Assembly (NCBI GenBank): GCA_947258635.1
Contig: CAMYJM010000019.1
Coordinates: 1-14,678 of the forward strand
DNA length: 14,678 nt
From: an uncultured Acidimicrobiaceae bacterium
GTDB lineage: Bacteria > Actinomycetota > Acidimicrobiia > Spongiisociales > UBA5794
Reading direction: 5' to 3'
Made by a program: the position numbers and the translations under genes. Below, in pieces: positions 14,007 through 14,678 of the stretch (within the stretch, counting starts at the first letter, position 1; every line of letters begins with the position of its first letter). The notes beneath the pieces were generated by a model. That model did not search any database. It saw only the letters and a program-made list of their open reading frames with translations, and had not been told where the DNA came from.

Positions 14007-14678
14007 ATGAGTCACGTGATAGCGAATCTGGCGGCAGCGCTACTGATCGCCGCCTCCATTACGCCCCTGCCGACGCTCCCCGACCAGGGTGAGCCGCTCA
14101 GCGATGTCGCGTACCGGGAGGATCTCGTCGCAGCCGGTGCCCGCAATGGCCGCCTGCCTGCTGAGGCCCTCGCCCTGATCGAGTCCTCTCCCGCTTGTCT
14201 GATCGAGAAGGAGGCCGCGGAAGCATGGCTACTCATGGCTGCCCACGCCGCAGCAGACGGTGTCGAGTTCACTCCGAGCTGGTGCTACCGCAACCTCGCC
14301 ACCCAGAAGCGAACCTACCGGCGCAACTGTCCACTGGTGCCGGTGGAACCGACGCCTGCGGCCGACGACGAGCAGCCGACCGCGGACGAAGTCCCGACGG
14401 AGCCTGTGGCGATGCATCGAGTCTGTTCGCCGCCGACTGCCAAGCCGGGAAGTTCCAATCATGGCTGGGGCCGAGCTGTCGACATCACCGCAGGTGAACG
14501 CCTCCTGAGCTGTGACTCCGAAGCATTCGGCTGGCTCGAGGAGAACGCCCACCTGTACGGCTGGGTCCACCCCGGCTGGGCCGGCTGCGGCGAGCCCAAA
14601 CAGGAAGCATGGCACTGGGAGTGGGGCGGCACCCAGGAGCCACCGCCACCGCCTGTTCCGCGTCGGGTGATCCCCTAC
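14007..14678 (+). CDS. secreted VanY-type D-alanyl-D-alanine carboxypeptidase (3' end cut by the window)
   Basis: The frame is open from ATG 14007 to the window end (224 codons, no stop). The N-terminus has a signal-peptide-like stretch (IANLAAALLIAASITPLP), so the protein should act outside the membrane on cell-wall peptides, removing the last D-alanine. The peptidase M15/VanY signature is complete: SSNHGWGRAVDI with zinc ligands His152 and Asp159, and EAWHWEW with catalytic Glu200 and zinc ligand His203. The earlier AWLLMAAHAAADGVEF and CYRNLATQ (Arg95, Gln100) match the substrate-binding part. An acidic Pro/Glu/Asp-rich insert (about 112-134) lies between these two halves. Six cysteines suggest disulfides. 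A proline-rich tail begins near 211. GTG 13992 and GTG 14016 are alternative starts; the run AGGGGG is very close to ATG 14007, so the start is uncertain. Confidence 0.85.
   Translation, partial: MSHVIANLAAALLIAASITPLPTLPDQGEPLSDVAYREDLVAAGARNGRLPAEALALIESSPACLIEKEAAEAWLLMAAHAAADGVEFTPSWCYRNLATQKRTYRRNCPLVPVEPTPAADDEQPTADEVPTEPVAMHRVCSPPTAKPGSSNHGWGRAVDITAGERLLSCDSEAFGWLEENAHLYGWVHPGWAGCGEPKQEAWHWEWGGTQEPPPPPVPRRVIPY

Overview
The window is high-GC, densely coded DNA from what is most likely an actinobacterium (Actinomycetota). The closest fit I can suggest is an uncultured, Acidimicrobiia-like lineage, and that placement is tentative. Support comes from the gene set comEA-comEC-holA next to leuS, which recurs in actinobacterial chromosomes, from frequent GTG/TTG starts, from lipoprotein-type signal peptides, and from start sites that look leaderless (a TANNNT -10 box exactly six bases before the start codon). 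I see no phage genes, transposase, CRISPR array, tRNA or rRNA. Apart from the inserted cfa gene and the repeat-bearing gap, this looks like ordinary chromosomal core.

Layout from left to right. 1-69: the possible 3' end of a plus-strand gene, then a hairpin terminator. 147-3559 (minus): a dctQ-dctM-dctP operon encoding a tripartite TRAP importer whose binding protein is a Tat-exported lipoprotein. 3660-4355 (plus): a trypsin-like serine protease lipoprotein, divergent from the TRAP operon. 4359-5351 (minus): holA, the DNA polymerase III delta subunit, convergent with the protease gene and only 3 bp from it. 5455-6717 (plus): a cyclopropane-fatty-acid synthase. 6433-8784 and 8823-~9387 (minus): comEC and comEA, the DNA-uptake channel and DNA receptor. 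9448-10287 and 10284-10715 (minus): a CPBP-family membrane protease and a small HExxH protein, joined by a 4-base GTGA overlap. 10812-13556 (plus): leuS. 13557-14006: a 450-bp gap with a 69-bp-period tandem pair of hairpins and a separate CTAG-rich inverted repeat. 14007 to the window end (plus): a secreted VanY-type D,D-carboxypeptidase, cut off by the window.

Working together: the TRAP genes form one importer, probably for an organic acid. comEA and comEC form the conserved uptake pair, with the replication gene holA as a usual neighbour. cfa sits between comEC and holA on the opposite strand, and the comEC frame runs 285 bp into cfa, which suggests that cfa was inserted there and comEC lost its original stop. 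comEA has no usable start codon in its own frame. A ribosome-binding site plus ATG lies immediately upstream but one base out of frame, so there is either a one-base frameshift mutation or a sequence error.

No wholly new system is evident. The best candidates for follow-up are the palindromic tandem repeat after leuS, the comEC/cfa overlap, the comEA frameshift, the coupled HExxH/CPBP pair, and the VanY enzyme with an acidic proline-rich insert inside its catalytic domain.
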